Positions 54,893 to 64,000 of a stretch of DNA of 64,000 bases are shown here, piece by piece (the first letter of the stretch is position 1; every line of letters begins with the position of its first letter). The DNA is taken from contig JAGKQI010000049.1 in NCBI GenBank assembly GCA_018806915.1, positions 1,674,001 to 1,738,000 on the forward strand, given 5' to 3'. This stretch comes from Phytophthora colocasiae. Taxonomy: Eukaryota; Oomycota; Peronosporomycetes; Peronosporales; Peronosporaceae. The position numbers and the translations under genes are program-made. The notes below the pieces were generated by a model. That model saw nothing but the letters and a program-made list of their open reading frames with translations. It had not been told where the DNA came from and ran no database searches.

Positions 54893-55095
54893 TTACTCGT
54901 CGATCAGGGCAGTATCATCAAGAGCGTCGTGTAGCTCGTCCCGATTAAAGTTTCCCACGTCCTCAGGGTCCTCGTGGTCTTCGTCAGCGGCTTCCCAGCT
55001 TGTACGGAATCGCTCACCGTAGACGTCATGCTTCGCAACATGCCAGTCCAGGTAGCTGTCTGAACGAGCCAGCGGCAGCGATGGAGTTGATGACA
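54893..55095 (-). pseudogene. C-terminal end of an unknown acidic protein, cut by Gypsy-2
   Basis: Minus-strand frame SYLDWHVAKHDVYGERFRTS then WEAADEDHEDPEDVGNF..DDTALIDE ending at 54893. Removing Gypsy-2 and one GTGTT extends the frame into 62711-62735 (ERHDEILTATLSS), where it meets a TAA; the mariner insert at 62755 is also close. Not recognised. Confidence 0.4.
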
Positions 55096-55115
55096 GTGTT
55101 TGTAACGGGGTTACA

Positions 55116-55514
55116 TGAGCTTGCGCCGCGAAGGTCTACCGTGGAGCCCGGCTCCAGGTGCTCCACGTCCAAGGCATAGCACCTTGGACGGGACGTTATC
55201 GCAATCGTCAGCGGATTCCTTCCGCTGACTCGCACTATCAAGCCCTGCTTGAGTGCCGCTCATCGCGTGCAGCGCTGCTGCACGTGAGCACGCAGGTTGT
55301 TCGGGTGCTGGACGTTTGCAACCGCCAGCACCTCCTGCCGCGCAGTCGGTTCCCTGAACCGCTGCGCCTCCATCCGCTCCCGGAGCGGATGAAGCAACCG
55401 CATCGTCGACTCCCGGAGTCGACGTGCTCTCGCTAGCTTCCTGCGCTAGCGAGTGTTCGCTTGTACACATATCGTCAGCTCCCAGAGCTGACGCACGATC
55501 GCTAGTTCCCGGAA
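55116..55514 (-). pseudogene. Gypsy-2 protease-RT spacer (inverted)
   Basis: Minus-strand frame 55470-55111 is Ala/Gly/Ser-rich (SSAPGADGGAAVQ..RPSRRKL), as in the linker between protease and RT of related elements. It runs into the inversion breakpoint. Confidence 0.55.
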
Positions 55515-55925
55515 CTAGCAGCGACGCGCCAGTGGCGTCAGCTCCCAGAGCTGACGCACGCCTTTCGGTTCCCCGAATATTATTTGCTTCGTCACGGTGG
55601 CACCTGTTGCCAACCGCACCTCCAACACGCCGCGAGGCGTGTCGGCCTCTTCGAAGTCAAGCCTTCGAAGACTTCCCTGTCGAACAAAGTTGTTCGACGC
55701 GCCCGAGTCCACTAGGGCACGAAGAGAGTTCACTCTCTTCGACATCACGTTCAGGATGACAAGGTTTGGCTTGTCATCTTGCAGCTTACAGCGAGAAACC
55801 TTCTCGCTGGGGGCAGCAGTCCTCATCGTCGCGTGTCCAAGCTCGACACGCGAGACTGCATCACCAGTAGGACGCCCCGCGCCTACTGGTCCTTTACGTT
55901 TTTTGAACGCCCGCCCGCTGTGCAC
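55515..55925 (-). CDS. Gypsy-2 aspartic protease (inverted segment)
   Basis: 136 residues in the -1 frame relative to gag. ALVDSGASNNFV is the active-site motif (DSG). The overlap with gag carries the slippery site at 55905-55899, so it would be made as a gag-pro fusion. The frame is open through the overlap. Confidence 0.75.
   Translation of the reverse strand: MHSGRAFKKRKGPVGAGRPTGDAVSRVELGHATMRTAAPSEKVSRCKLQDDKPNLVILNVMSKRVNSLRALVDSGASNNFVRQGSLRRLDFEEADTPRGVLEVRLATGATVTKQIIFGEPKGVRQLWELTPLARRC
55864..55905 (-). promoter_or_regulatory. -1 ribosomal frameshift signal between gag and protease
   Basis: A AAA AAC in the gag frame (TCA AAA AAC) at 55905-55899, an 8-base spacer, then a perfect 8-bp stem CCAGTAGG / CCTACTGG with a 10-base loop. 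The gag stop TAG lies within the first stem strand. The protease ORF is exactly in the -1 frame. All three parts match the classical retroelement signal. Confidence 0.75.
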
Positions 55926-56853
55926 TCACGTGCGTAGTGACCGATGTTACTACACTTGTAACATCGAACCTTGCCGTATCTACGCTGCTGTTGATCAGCA
56001 GTCGTAGCACTCGAGAGATCCATAGGTTCCGGACCTCCCGTCTTCACAACAGGACGCGCCGGCTTCGGCGCGTTCGCATGGAGTTTAGCTTGACGCCGGC
56101 TAAGCCCCTCTTGCATTGCAAGGCTGATCGCCTCCTCGAGAGTATTCGGATACTCTCGGAAGAGATATGTTTTGACGGGACCATCTCTTAGTCCCTTCAT
56201 GAACGTGACGACCTTGGTCGCCTCGTCGATCGGGTTGGCCACTATGTTCGATACCAAGTATCGAGCATGCTGGGCAAAGGTGTGAACATCATCCTTGCCC
56301 TGTTGCAGATCGAGAAACTCCGCTCTCGATCTAAACTCGTTCTTCGGGGGCTCAAACGCAATCTTGAGCTCCTCTTCGAACACCTCGTACGTGCCGAAGC
56401 ACGTAGGATCCGAGAGTCGGCGCCCATAGGCCCAACTCCTCGCACGTCCGCCAAGACATGACATGGTGAACGCGACCTTCGACATCGGATCGACGATACG
56501 TCGAGCCGCAACGGCTGTGTCGAGTTCGACAAGCCACCGAAGGAGGGTCTCGTCCTCCTTCCCCGTGTAGGTACTCACGTAGAGTTTGGCTTAGGGGAAG
56601 CCACCGAGGCAGCAACATCTCGTTGCTCCTTAACAATGTACCCCAGAGCAACACCGTGTTGCTCTGTCGGCGATAGCGTACGAAGCATCGTAGCTACCGC
56701 TGCCTCTCCAATGACTCGCGAGAGTCTTTGGAGAGCCTCCCACTCTGGATCAGACAGGTGGGCGCAGTCCGTGCGCGTCACGGACATTTGAGGGGTCCCA
56801 GCAGATCCCTCATCCATTGGGGAGTTCTCTACCCCGCGTTCGTATGACTCCAT
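55883..56853 (-). CDS. Gypsy-2 gag (inverted segment)
   Basis: Starts at ATG 56853 (MESYERGVENSP), with one frame change near 56580 to the main ORF 56578-55883. Capsid-type helices (LLRWLVELDTAVAAR.., FEEELKIAFEPPKNEFRSR) are followed by one CCHC knuckle, CYKCSNIGHYAREC. It reads away from the pol genes because the segment is inverted. Confidence 0.8.
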
Positions 56854-56882
56854 ACGAACGAACAGCAGTCGGTCGTGGGACG

Positions 56883-56900
56883 GACTACTAAGTGCTACCA
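56883..56900 (-). promoter_or_regulatory. Primer binding site of Gypsy-2 (inverted)
   Basis: TGGTAGCACTTAGTAGTC on the minus strand, two bases after the inverted LTR end. Confidence 0.6.
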
Positions 56901-56902
56901 GG

Positions 56903-57341
56903 TGTAATGGGTCTACCTAGACCTATTAGGTGACGTACACGTGCGCTTACGTATATGAGGAAGCGTGCAATTAGAATAGACTTAATTTAAGTATTCTTAT
57001 TTAAATAAGTATAATTAAATCAAATATAACTAAATTAAACTGCAAAATACCGTAAAATGAGAACTGTTATTGAATTTGGCATAAGCCAATTATGGACCTC
57101 CTAAAACTTTTGTTATCTATTTCTAAAGGGTCTTCCAACGTGTGGTTGGCAGAAACTCTGCTCAGTGATTGGTAGAAATCCGTTACTTTCTACCAATAAT
57201 ATGCACAAATGCACACGAACCACCCAATAATGTGGTTCGCTCATGTATCCTTTGGTGTGTACAGCACACCAGGGTCTGAGGCCCATTTCCAACCTCTAAC
57301 AGTTATCCTAACTGTTAGAGTTACAAGTGGTACAACCACTC
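56903..57341 (-). repeat. 5' LTR of Gypsy-2, inverted, lacking its first ~22 bases
   Basis: Reverse copy of 62247-62705; similarity ends at GTGGTTGTACCAC on the minus strand. The missing first bases stand alone at 55101-55115. Confidence 0.9.
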
Positions 57342-59281
57342 AGACACCGAGTGTCGAGACGTTGAACGTCTTGACACGTACTGGTACTGGGTTACAGTAC
57401 CAGAGGATGCGGTTGGAGAATCCGCCGACGAGTGCGTCGGCGTTGACCGCACTTCCAACGATGAGTTGGAAGCGCTTCGCGCGAGACTTGTACGATGGAC
57501 GCATCGAACAAATTTGCATTCTCTCGGATATCGAGAGAGTGGGTCGCGAAGCCGAAGAGCTGAAGCAGCTCGTCGTCGATGGGATCACTGAGGGTGATGA
57601 CTCCCTCAGTGCGAAGACTAAGAAGCAGCGCTTCGAAGAGCAGAGTTGGGACTCGTTGAGGTCGAGTCCCTACTACGAAGTTCTGCGGGAGTACAAGGAT
57701 GTACTCCCGGACGAGATTCCTTCGGAGCTTCCGAAGGACAAGGGCGTACAGCACGAGATTGATCTCGTGCCGGGCACGAAGTACTGTGTTACACGGCAGT
57801 GGCCACTGCCGCGTGAACAAGTGCAAGCGATCGACGACTTCTTTGAAAGTCGTCGTCTTGCAGGTCAAGTGCGGGAGTCAAAGTCCCCGCACAGTGCCCC
57901 AACGTTCTGTGTTAAGAAACCACAGGGCGGCTGGCGCATCGTTCATGCGTACAACAAGTTGAACGATGCGACGATACCGGCGCAGACGCCGATACCGCGA
58001 AAAGATGTTATCATCGATTCGATGGCCTTGAGCACTATCTTCAGTGCTCTAGATCTGCGTGATGGATTCTACCAAATCCTCATGCGTGAGAGGGAAATCC
58101 CTCTCACAGCGGTAAGCACTCCAAGCGGCATGCTTTGGGAGTGGCTCGTCATGCCACAGGGGCTTAAGAACGCCCCTGCGACGTTCAATAGATGTGTGAC
58201 ACATCTATTGCGCTCGGTGCGCGACTTCGCACCGAGCTACTTCGACGACGTGTTCGTCCACAGCCGGGCTGTGAACGGGAAGACGGACATTGAGATGCAC
58301 AAGGTGCATCTCCGGAAGCTGCTAGAGCTTATGAGGAAACATAAGCTCTATGCGAACCTGAAGAAGTGCATCTTCGGGGCGAGCGAGATACTCGTGCTGG
58401 GGTGTCTCGTGGGGAAAGACGGCGTGCGCCCTGACCCAGAGAAGGTCAGAGTGATCAATGAATGGCCCACGCCATCCAATGTGAAGGAACTGAGGCAGTT
58501 CCTTGGGCTTGCCACGTACTTGTGCAAGTACGTGGAGAACTACGCGGGCAAGATTCGCCCGTTGTCACAGCTTCTTAAGAAAGAAGCTGAGTGGATTTGG
58601 ACGACCGAGTGCGAGAATGCATTCGGTGCAGTCAAGCAGGGCTTGACTGAAGCGCCGATCTTGGCCGTGGCGGACCAAGATCGTCCATTCCACGTAGTGT
58701 GCGATGCATCCGACTTTGCAATCGGATGTGCATTGATGCAACACGATCACGAAGGGCGTGATCGTGTAGTCTACTATCAATCGCGTCAGCTGAAGCCAGC
58801 TGAGCGTAACTATCCCGTACATGACAAGGAGCTCCTTGCCATGAAGTATGCACTCGCAAAGTTCCGAGTGTATCTACTTGGGAGTAGACCGTTCGTGGTC
58901 TATACAGACCACGCATCATTGCGTACGGCGATTAAGTCGCCGCACATCTCGCAACGTATGGCGAGATGGTTGTCCTTCTTCGCGGAGTACAACTTCCGGG
59001 TGGAGTACAAACCCGGAAGACTCAATGTAGTGGCCAACGCGTTATCGCGTCGACCTGACTATGCGGAGACGGTCGACGCCAACGCTGTTGGCGTCGTGAG
59101 GACAAGTGTGCCGTCGTCAACGTTGATTGACGACGTGAAGAACGCGTATGCAAGGGATGCAGACGCGAAGGGGCTGCTGGAGTTCCTCGCAGCACCTTCC
59201 GACGTGGCACGTCGGAAGCTAACCCCTCATCTTCGAGCTCGTGTACACCGCTATCGTGTACACAAAGGCCTACTGTTGTAA
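57342..59281 (+). CDS. Gypsy-2 reverse transcriptase and RNase H
   Basis: Same frame as the ORF from 57209, whose first ~44 codons are LTR sequence. Domains: RT with HSAPTFCVKKPQGGWR, SALDLRDGFYQI, MPQGLKNAPATF and YFDDVFVHS (near 58240), thumb with LRQFLGLATYL, RNase H with VVCDASDFAIG, DKELLAMKYAL and YTDHASLR, ending VEYKPGRLNVVANALSRR. It stops at TAA 59279, although the frame goes on into integrase. Confidence 0.92.
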
Positions 59282-61091
59282 AGTGCAGTAGACGACAATG
59301 CGGATCGCATTGTCGTTCCGAATGATCATGACCTCCGGTTGAGGATCATGTTCGAGTATCACGATGCCCCCACGGCAGGGCATCCGGGTCGTGAGAAGAC
59401 ATACACTCTTCTCACGCGTGACTTCTACTGGCACCACCAGTACAAGTGGGTGCGCAAGTACGTACGTGCTTGCGAGGTTTGTCAACGCGTGAAGCCTGCG
59501 CAGTTCTCGCAGGCTCCTCTCAATCACTACCGACTCCGTCGGAGTGTTGGCAGTCCATGTCCATGGACTTTGTCTTTGGTCTTCCGCCTGACAGCAAGCG
59601 GAGGACGGGCATCGTTGTCTTTGTGGACCGATTCAGCAAGATGGTTCATCTTGCTGCCGTCCCGGCTACTGTTACAGCCGCGCAGACTGCGCGACTGTTT
59701 GTTGACATGGTGTTCAAACACCATGGCATGCCGCTCGACATTGTGTCGGACCCTGATCCACGCTTCACAGCGCGGTTCTGGCAAGAAGTGTTTACACTTC
59801 TTGGTTCACAGCTATCAATGTCGACTGCGGATCATCCGCAGACGGACGGACAGACCGAACGTGTCAACCGTGTACTGGGTGACACGCTGAAGAGCTACGC
59901 TCACTCGTTCCCTCATTGGAGCGAGTGCTTGCCGATGGCAGAGTTTGCCATCAACAACTCGGTGCATGCCTCGACAGGGCATACACCGTTCTACGTGAAT
60001 GCCATGAGGCATCCACGATTGCCGAGCATGCTCGGCGGGGTAGCTTCCTCCTTAAGTGGGGGGGATCTACGGTTGCGTCCGAACAACCGCAGAATACAAC
60101 TGATAGCAGCACACTATCAGCTGCGGTGACGCGTGCGACGTCTCGTTCTAGCAGGAACGAGCGCGCGATGTCTGTGCCGGGCACAGACATGAGAGATGAT
60201 AGCGAGCAGGCAGGGCCTGCTGCTGACAAGGGCGACAAGCTGAAAGGATTCAGCTCGGGTGCGCTAGACTTTGTCCAGCGAAGACAAGCCGTCATACGGT
60301 TTGTCCAGGATGCTATCGCAGCTTCTGTCGATCGACAGAAGCTGAACGCTGATACTGTTGGTAGAGGCAACACAAATGAATTCGAAAAGGGTTCATTAGT
60401 TTTGTTAGCTACACAAAACCTACCTAGACATGCAGTGTCTGACTTTGGAGCAAGCAAACTTGCTCCAAGATTCATTGGGCCGTTCAAAGTACTTGAACGG
60501 CGCGGCAACGCGTACCGGCTGGACATACCGTCCAGCATGAGGCTCCACCCGACCTTCTACGTCGGGCGGTTGAAGCCGTACGTGCAGCACGGACTACCTA
60601 GGGCTGGTAGTCCGACTGAGGAGTGCGAGAGGCCTGGAAGGCCTTCTCGAGACCGTCGACACGGTCGATCAACCGGTTCACTCTCGTCCCAAGACCGGAC
60701 GAGAGGTTCGAGGCAGTCTGAGCTGCCTCGCAGACCTCAGCACGGAGGACACGAACCTCCTGCTTCAGAGCAGCTATCTCAGCGCTCTGTGTCTGCTCCA
60801 GCGCAGCAACTCGATCGTGCAGGGCACGATCGTCATGGTCATAGCGTTGACCATGCGGAGGGAGTGTTCCCACCCCCTCCGCCGCCGTTGCGCGACGCGC
60901 GTGGAGCGATCCGCTGGATTGTTGAGCGGATTGTGGCTCATAAGAGAACGAAATCTCAAGGGGTTCGTTTTCGTATTCGTTGGAGAGGATTTCCTCCCCA
61001 TCGAGATACATGGGAGCCGCGGAACGTCCTGATGGAGGACGTTCCGGAAATGGTGAGGGCGTACGAAGCCCACCATAACTTGCAGGGGTAA
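59282..61091 (+). pseudogene. Gypsy-2 integrase and chromodomain (two frame changes)
   Basis: Zinc domain HDAPTAGHPGREKTY..CEVCQRVKPAQ in the RT frame, a frame change near 59520, core MSMDFVFGLP, VSDPDPRFTARFW, TDGQTERVNR, a second change in the G7 run at 60058, then GPFKVLERRGNAYRLDIP (GPF/Y) and a chromodomain WIVERIVAHKRTK..RWRGFPPHRDTWEP (about 60915-61040). The last ~490 bases overlap the antisense ORF. Confidence 0.82.
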
Positions 61092-62145
61092 ACCCTGCAC
61101 GAGGAGTGCTGCGGTCAGCCACAGCACTCGGAGCTTCGCGTGGCACAATACGACCACGGAGCTCCTTGATGTGATCGGGTACACGGACGACCGTGTACCC
61201 CAGGAGGTCACTTTCAGTGAGACGTGTTGCCAACCCTTGGCAACACGGGCAGGGTGTGCCAAAGGGAACGGCACATGGGATCCCCGCTTCCATGGACTGA
61301 TCATGGAGGCGTTCACACTTACCACGCGTAGTGTAAGTGTAGTAGCGATCGCGAGCCGCAGCAACGCGCTCGCGATATGCCTTAGGGCCTTTGTTGAAGT
61401 TTTCAACAAAGGCGTTCCACGACTGACAAAGTGCCTGCCACTCTGGCACTTTGCTCTTGCGCGAAGTCTTCTTCGCTGCATAGTATCGGAGCTCGTGGAA
61501 GAGTTCGATATAGTAGTCGCGTCTTTGAGTCTCGGACTCAAAGACAACCTTAGCGGCGACGTCGTCGTCGTTGATACTGTTGCATGAGTACAACAGTATC
61601 GGGTTCGGTGGTGAACTAGCACCGAACCGGTCATGGATTTCTGCCTTAGTAGGCATCCATGGTGTGCGCACTGGCGGATCAGTGCGCGGGGCAGTGAGCG
61701 CCCTCGACATGGGGGACGCTTCATCATCACTGCGCGGACGCTTCGAGCTTGAAGCGTCCGAGGCCTCATGACGAGGTCGTCGAGATCCCACGGTTGGGTC
61801 TGACGTGTCTTCGGACGAAGACACGGGAGCGGGAGCCTTGACATCAACCTCCCCCTCCTCGACATCCTCCTCGTAGTCGAGGATGTCTTCGTAGTCCTCT
61901 CCAAAGAGTTCTTTTAGAGGGACAGCAGGATTCTTAATCTCTGCTAGAGAAGAAGACTTCTTCTTCTTCTCATGCTTCTCCTTATGGAGAGCATGGTACT
62001 TGATGACAGAGATCTTCTCTGTCGGACCGCTGGAAGCAGCAGTGCTAGTGAGCACTGCTGAGGTCGTTGTTCCTGCTGCAGAGGCAGCAGGTGAGGCTTG
62101 CGCGTCCGCAGTAGCGGACGGAGACGTGGGCGTTGGCGAGTCCAT
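60598..62145 (-). CDS. Gypsy-2 antisense ORF
   Basis: 515 residues, starting at an ATG about 100 bp inside the 3' LTR and running into the integrase 3' end. N-terminus Ser/Ala/Thr-rich, then Lys/Glu-rich, an acidic patch (DYEEDVEEGEVDV), an ordered middle with CPCCQG, and a C-terminal coiled coil (about residues 425-500: IAALKQEVRVLRAEV, LIDRVDGLEKAF). No known domain; the layout recalls a gag-like structural protein. No stop in 1.5 kb while overlapping sense coding suggests selection. Confidence 0.65.
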   Translation of the reverse strand: MDSPTPTSPSATADAQASPAASAAGTTTSAVLTSTAASSGPTEKISVIKYHALHKEKHEKKKKSSSLAEIKNPAVPLKELFGEDYEDILDYEEDVEEGEVDVKAPAPVSSSEDTSDPTVGSRRPRHEASDASSSKRPRSDDEASPMSRALTAPRTDPPVRTPWMPTKAEIHDRFGASSPPNPILLYSCNSINDDDVAAKVVFESETQRRDYYIELFHELRYYAAKKTSRKSKVPEWQALCQSWNAFVENFNKGPKAYRERVAAARDRYYTYTTRGKCERLHDQSMEAGIPCAVPFGTPCPCCQGLATRLTESDLLGYTVVRVPDHIKELRGRIVPREAPSAVADRSTPRAGFTPASYGGLRTPSPFPERPPSGRSAAPMYLDGEEILSNEYENEPLEISFSYEPQSAQQSSGSLHARRATAAEGVGTLPPHGQRYDHDDRALHDRVAALEQTQSAEIAALKQEVRVLRAEVCEAAQTASNLSSGLGTRVNRLIDRVDGLEKAFQASRTPQSDYQP

Positions 62146-62236
62146 TGCGAAATGAACTCGGATTTCTCTTGGGAACTTGACGGTCTTGTCAAGTTCTGTT
62201 GATTGACGTATCGAGACCGATACGTCGAATCTTAAC

Positions 62237-62246
62237 GGGGGGATGG
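62237..62246 (+). promoter_or_regulatory. Polypurine tract of Gypsy-2
   Basis: GGGGGGATGG directly before the 3' LTR start TGTAACGGGG. Confidence 0.6.
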
Positions 62247-62705
62247 TGTAACGGGGTTACACGTACAAGTGGTAGTACCACTTGTAACTCTAACAGTTAG
62301 GATAACTGTTAGAGGTTGGAAATGGGCCTCAGACCTTGGTGTGCTGTACACACCAAAGGATACATGGGCGAACCACATTATTGGGTGGTTCGCGTGTATT
62401 TGTGCATATTATTGGTAGAAAGTAACGGATTTCTACCAATCACTGAGCAGAGTTTCTGCCAACCACACGTTGGAAGACCCTTTAGAAATAGATAACAAAA
62501 GTTTTAGGAGGTCCATACTTGGCTTATGCCAAATTCAATAACAGTTCTCATTTTACGGTATTTTGCAGTTTAATTTAGTTATATTTGATTTAATTATACT
62601 TATTTAAATAAGTATACTTAAATTAAGTCTATTCTAATTGCACGCTTCCTCATATACGTAAGCGCACGTGTACGTCACCTAATAGGTCTAGGTAGACCCA
62701 TTACA
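62247..62705 (+). repeat. 3' LTR of Gypsy-2
   Basis: 459 bp, starts TGTAACGGGG and ends ACCCATTACA; its reverse copy is at 56903-57341. Followed by the target duplication GTGTT. Confidence 0.93.
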
Positions 62706-62754
62706 GTGTTGCTGTCAGTATCTCGTCATGCCTTTCTTACCCACTCACAAACTA

Positions 62755-63592
62755 CACCTTTGCCCGTCCAGTTTGAGACTGTATCCAAGCAATCAAGGAT
62801 GAACAATTTTGGGGTAAATCACCGCGGTATTTTGGGTAGTACCACTATCAAATTTATCGAGCAAACATGGAAATACTGCAACCAGTTTGGGACTTCAACG
62901 CGCCAAGCAACCACTGCGCCGATAGTTTGGTTAGCCTGCATGAGTTCCCGCCTTTTCCTGCCGAGGTTTTCGAGCCTGCAGCGTGCTGCCCTCTTCGGAC
63001 ACGCGCCAAGGTCGGCTAGTCCAGCGATAATTTCCAAATCTTCTCCGGTCGACGCAGATGCCCTCTCAAGCCCGCCTCCCGAAACATACTGTCGCTGAGA
63101 AGCAGCGCGTCCTCGAGGTTCACAGAGCAGGCCGAGCTGATTGGCTAATGGTAGCAGCTAGCAATGGGGTTCCTCGCTCTACAGCGTACGCTCTTGTTGA
63201 GCTGATAACAAGCAACGTGGTGGAGCACGCAGGTCGGTGACGAAAGTGACAAGGCCGACAAAGATGGTGCTCAGTTGACAATTTCAGAGCGTCAAATCGA
63301 GCGCGCTGCCCAGGCAAGCATAAAGTATGTGACACCGACTTTGGTAGCTAACATGGAGTTGCGTGCCCGTGACGCTGTGAACGCTGCCGAGGACATGGGG
63401 AACATGTGCTACGGAGAGTAAAATCCCATCTTGTTGCCGCGACCGTCCCGCTTGGTTGCGGTATTTCTAAGTTTGCTTGATGATTTCGCTCTTTATTTTT
63501 CAATACCACTCTTTTTCTTCGTAATATTCGGTTTTATTACCGCGCCTGTCCACTTTGCTTGAAAGTATTCTCAAACTGGACGGGCAAAGGTG
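62755..63592 (+). mobile_element. Deleted Tc1/mariner-type element
   Basis: Identical 23-base ends beginning CACCTTTGCCCGTCC in inverted orientation, TA on both sides (62753-62754, 63593-63594), 838 bp. It holds only a transposase start, so it cannot move by itself. Confidence 0.85.
63058..63240 (+). pseudogene. Transposase N-terminal fragment in the deleted mariner
   Basis: MPSQARLPKHTVAEKQRVLE then VHRAGRADWLMVAASNGV, PRSTAYALVE: a helix-turn-helix start. A second frame (63241-63420) continues with EDMGN. No DDE part. Confidence 0.55.
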
Positions 63593-63594
63593 TA

Positions 63595-64000
63595 CAGCTA
63601 CCGACGGCATAGCCAGCCATTCACTAGCACTGTCTACAGGCGTGCATCTGTACTATATCAGCAACGCTCATTCAGCAAAGTGCCATCAAGAATTCCCATG
63701 ACATTGGCATCTACAAGACGTTCAAGGGCCTACTCTACATCTCTACTCTCTAGGCTAGTGCGGCGTCTGTGTGTCCGTTGTGTGTCTGTTCAACGTCTTA
63801 GCGCATAAACCTGCGTAGCTACCTGTCTCTCCATTTTGTACATGTACGTATTCTATACTGTATTTTCCCATGGTGTAGCCTATCCCTATGTTCTAGACTG
63901 CTCTCAGGAATGCCAAAATTACAAATATAGCCCACTAATGATAACCCTCTCAATGGCCTCTGATTGGTCCGCACACCAGGCCACAAAATTTTCATTGGAC
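63595..64000. other. No recognisable gene
   Basis: Short ORFs only (longest 72 residues across the mariner edge). Nothing assigned. Confidence 0.5.

Larger units (their letters stand above)
55101..62705 (+). mobile_element. Gypsy-2: Ty3/Gypsy chromovirus with inverted 5' half
   Basis: The 5-bp target duplication GTGTT (55096-55100, 62706-62710) bounds an element starting TGTAACGGGG and ending ACCCATTACA. Between them: 15 bases of LTR start, then spacer, protease, gag, primer site and the rest of the 5' LTR all reversed (55116-57341), then RT, RNase H, integrase and chromodomain forward, an antisense ORF, and the 3' LTR. A single inversion of the 5' part explains the order. Confidence 0.9.

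Noticed and set aside
60774..61904. 376-codon second minus-strand frame in Gypsy-2
   Set aside because: Arg/Ser-rich shifted reading of the 515-residue ORF.
56903..62705. Two separate Gypsy elements in opposite orientation
   Set aside because: One GTGTT duplication bounds the whole, LTR pieces add up to one LTR, and gag-protease and pol complement each other without overlap.
1..64000. Bacterial or prophage island, because of clustered recombinases
   Set aside because: Introns, LTR elements, CRN effector and no ribosome binding sites or operons show a eukaryotic nuclear genome.

Overview
The window is eukaryotic and reads as the repeat-rich, gene-poor part of an oomycete genome, most likely Phytophthora or a close relative. 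The evidence is a Crinkler (CRN) effector gene with an LFLAEK motif and a HALVVVP domain end, an S33-type hydrolase family, Ty3/Gypsy elements with a chromodomain and (in one) an extra archaeal-type RNase H, Crypton-like tyrosine-recombinase elements, and short GT-AG introns of 60-81 bp. There are no operons or ribosome binding sites. Almost every base belongs to a mobile element, and only two host-type gene families (CRN and S33) are seen.

Layout. 1-17862: a 16 kb Gypsy element (Gypsy-1) with two almost identical LTRs, a one-frame gag-pol broken by single stops, a solo LTR inside its second RNase H, an integrase with chromodomain, and a ~1,100-residue antisense ORF before the 3' LTR. It sits inside an old Copia element, whose remainder is 17863-20310. 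20311-27838: transposon debris with two degraded Crypton-like genes on the minus strand, the C-terminal end of a third on the plus strand, and tRNA-like fragments next to each. 27839-30706: a PIF/Harbinger element with spliced transposase, SANT/Myb-like partner and TAA target duplication. 30781-54404: a large inverted duplication. Its left arm has an intact CRN gene and a damaged S33 gene. Its right arm has the same genes reversed, the S33 copy split by a ~970 bp solo LTR and the CRN copy split by a 5.2 kb MULE (9 bp target duplication) that itself contains a piggyBac element (TTAA).

Core of the palindrome. With the insertions removed, the two arms meet in a spacer-free palindrome (AGCATTTTAAAATGCT). 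A Tc1/mariner element sits in the TA at the exact dyad. Four bases to one side sits a perfect-period (2395 bp) tandem triplet of a ~693-residue tyrosine-recombinase element, with CATT at all four junctions. This is what repeated integration of a circular intermediate at one core site would leave.

54405-64000: small ORF remnants, then a second Gypsy element (Gypsy-2, 55101-62705, target duplication GTGTT). Its 5' LTR-gag-protease part has been inverted in place relative to RT-integrase. It carries a textbook -1 frameshift signal between gag and protease, and an antisense ORF overlapping the chromodomain coding. A deleted mariner relative (62755-63592) and unassigned sequence close the window.

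Many coding breaks, and all three LTR differences found in Gypsy-1, are one-base changes in homopolymer runs. Part of the apparent decay could therefore be consensus error rather than biology.
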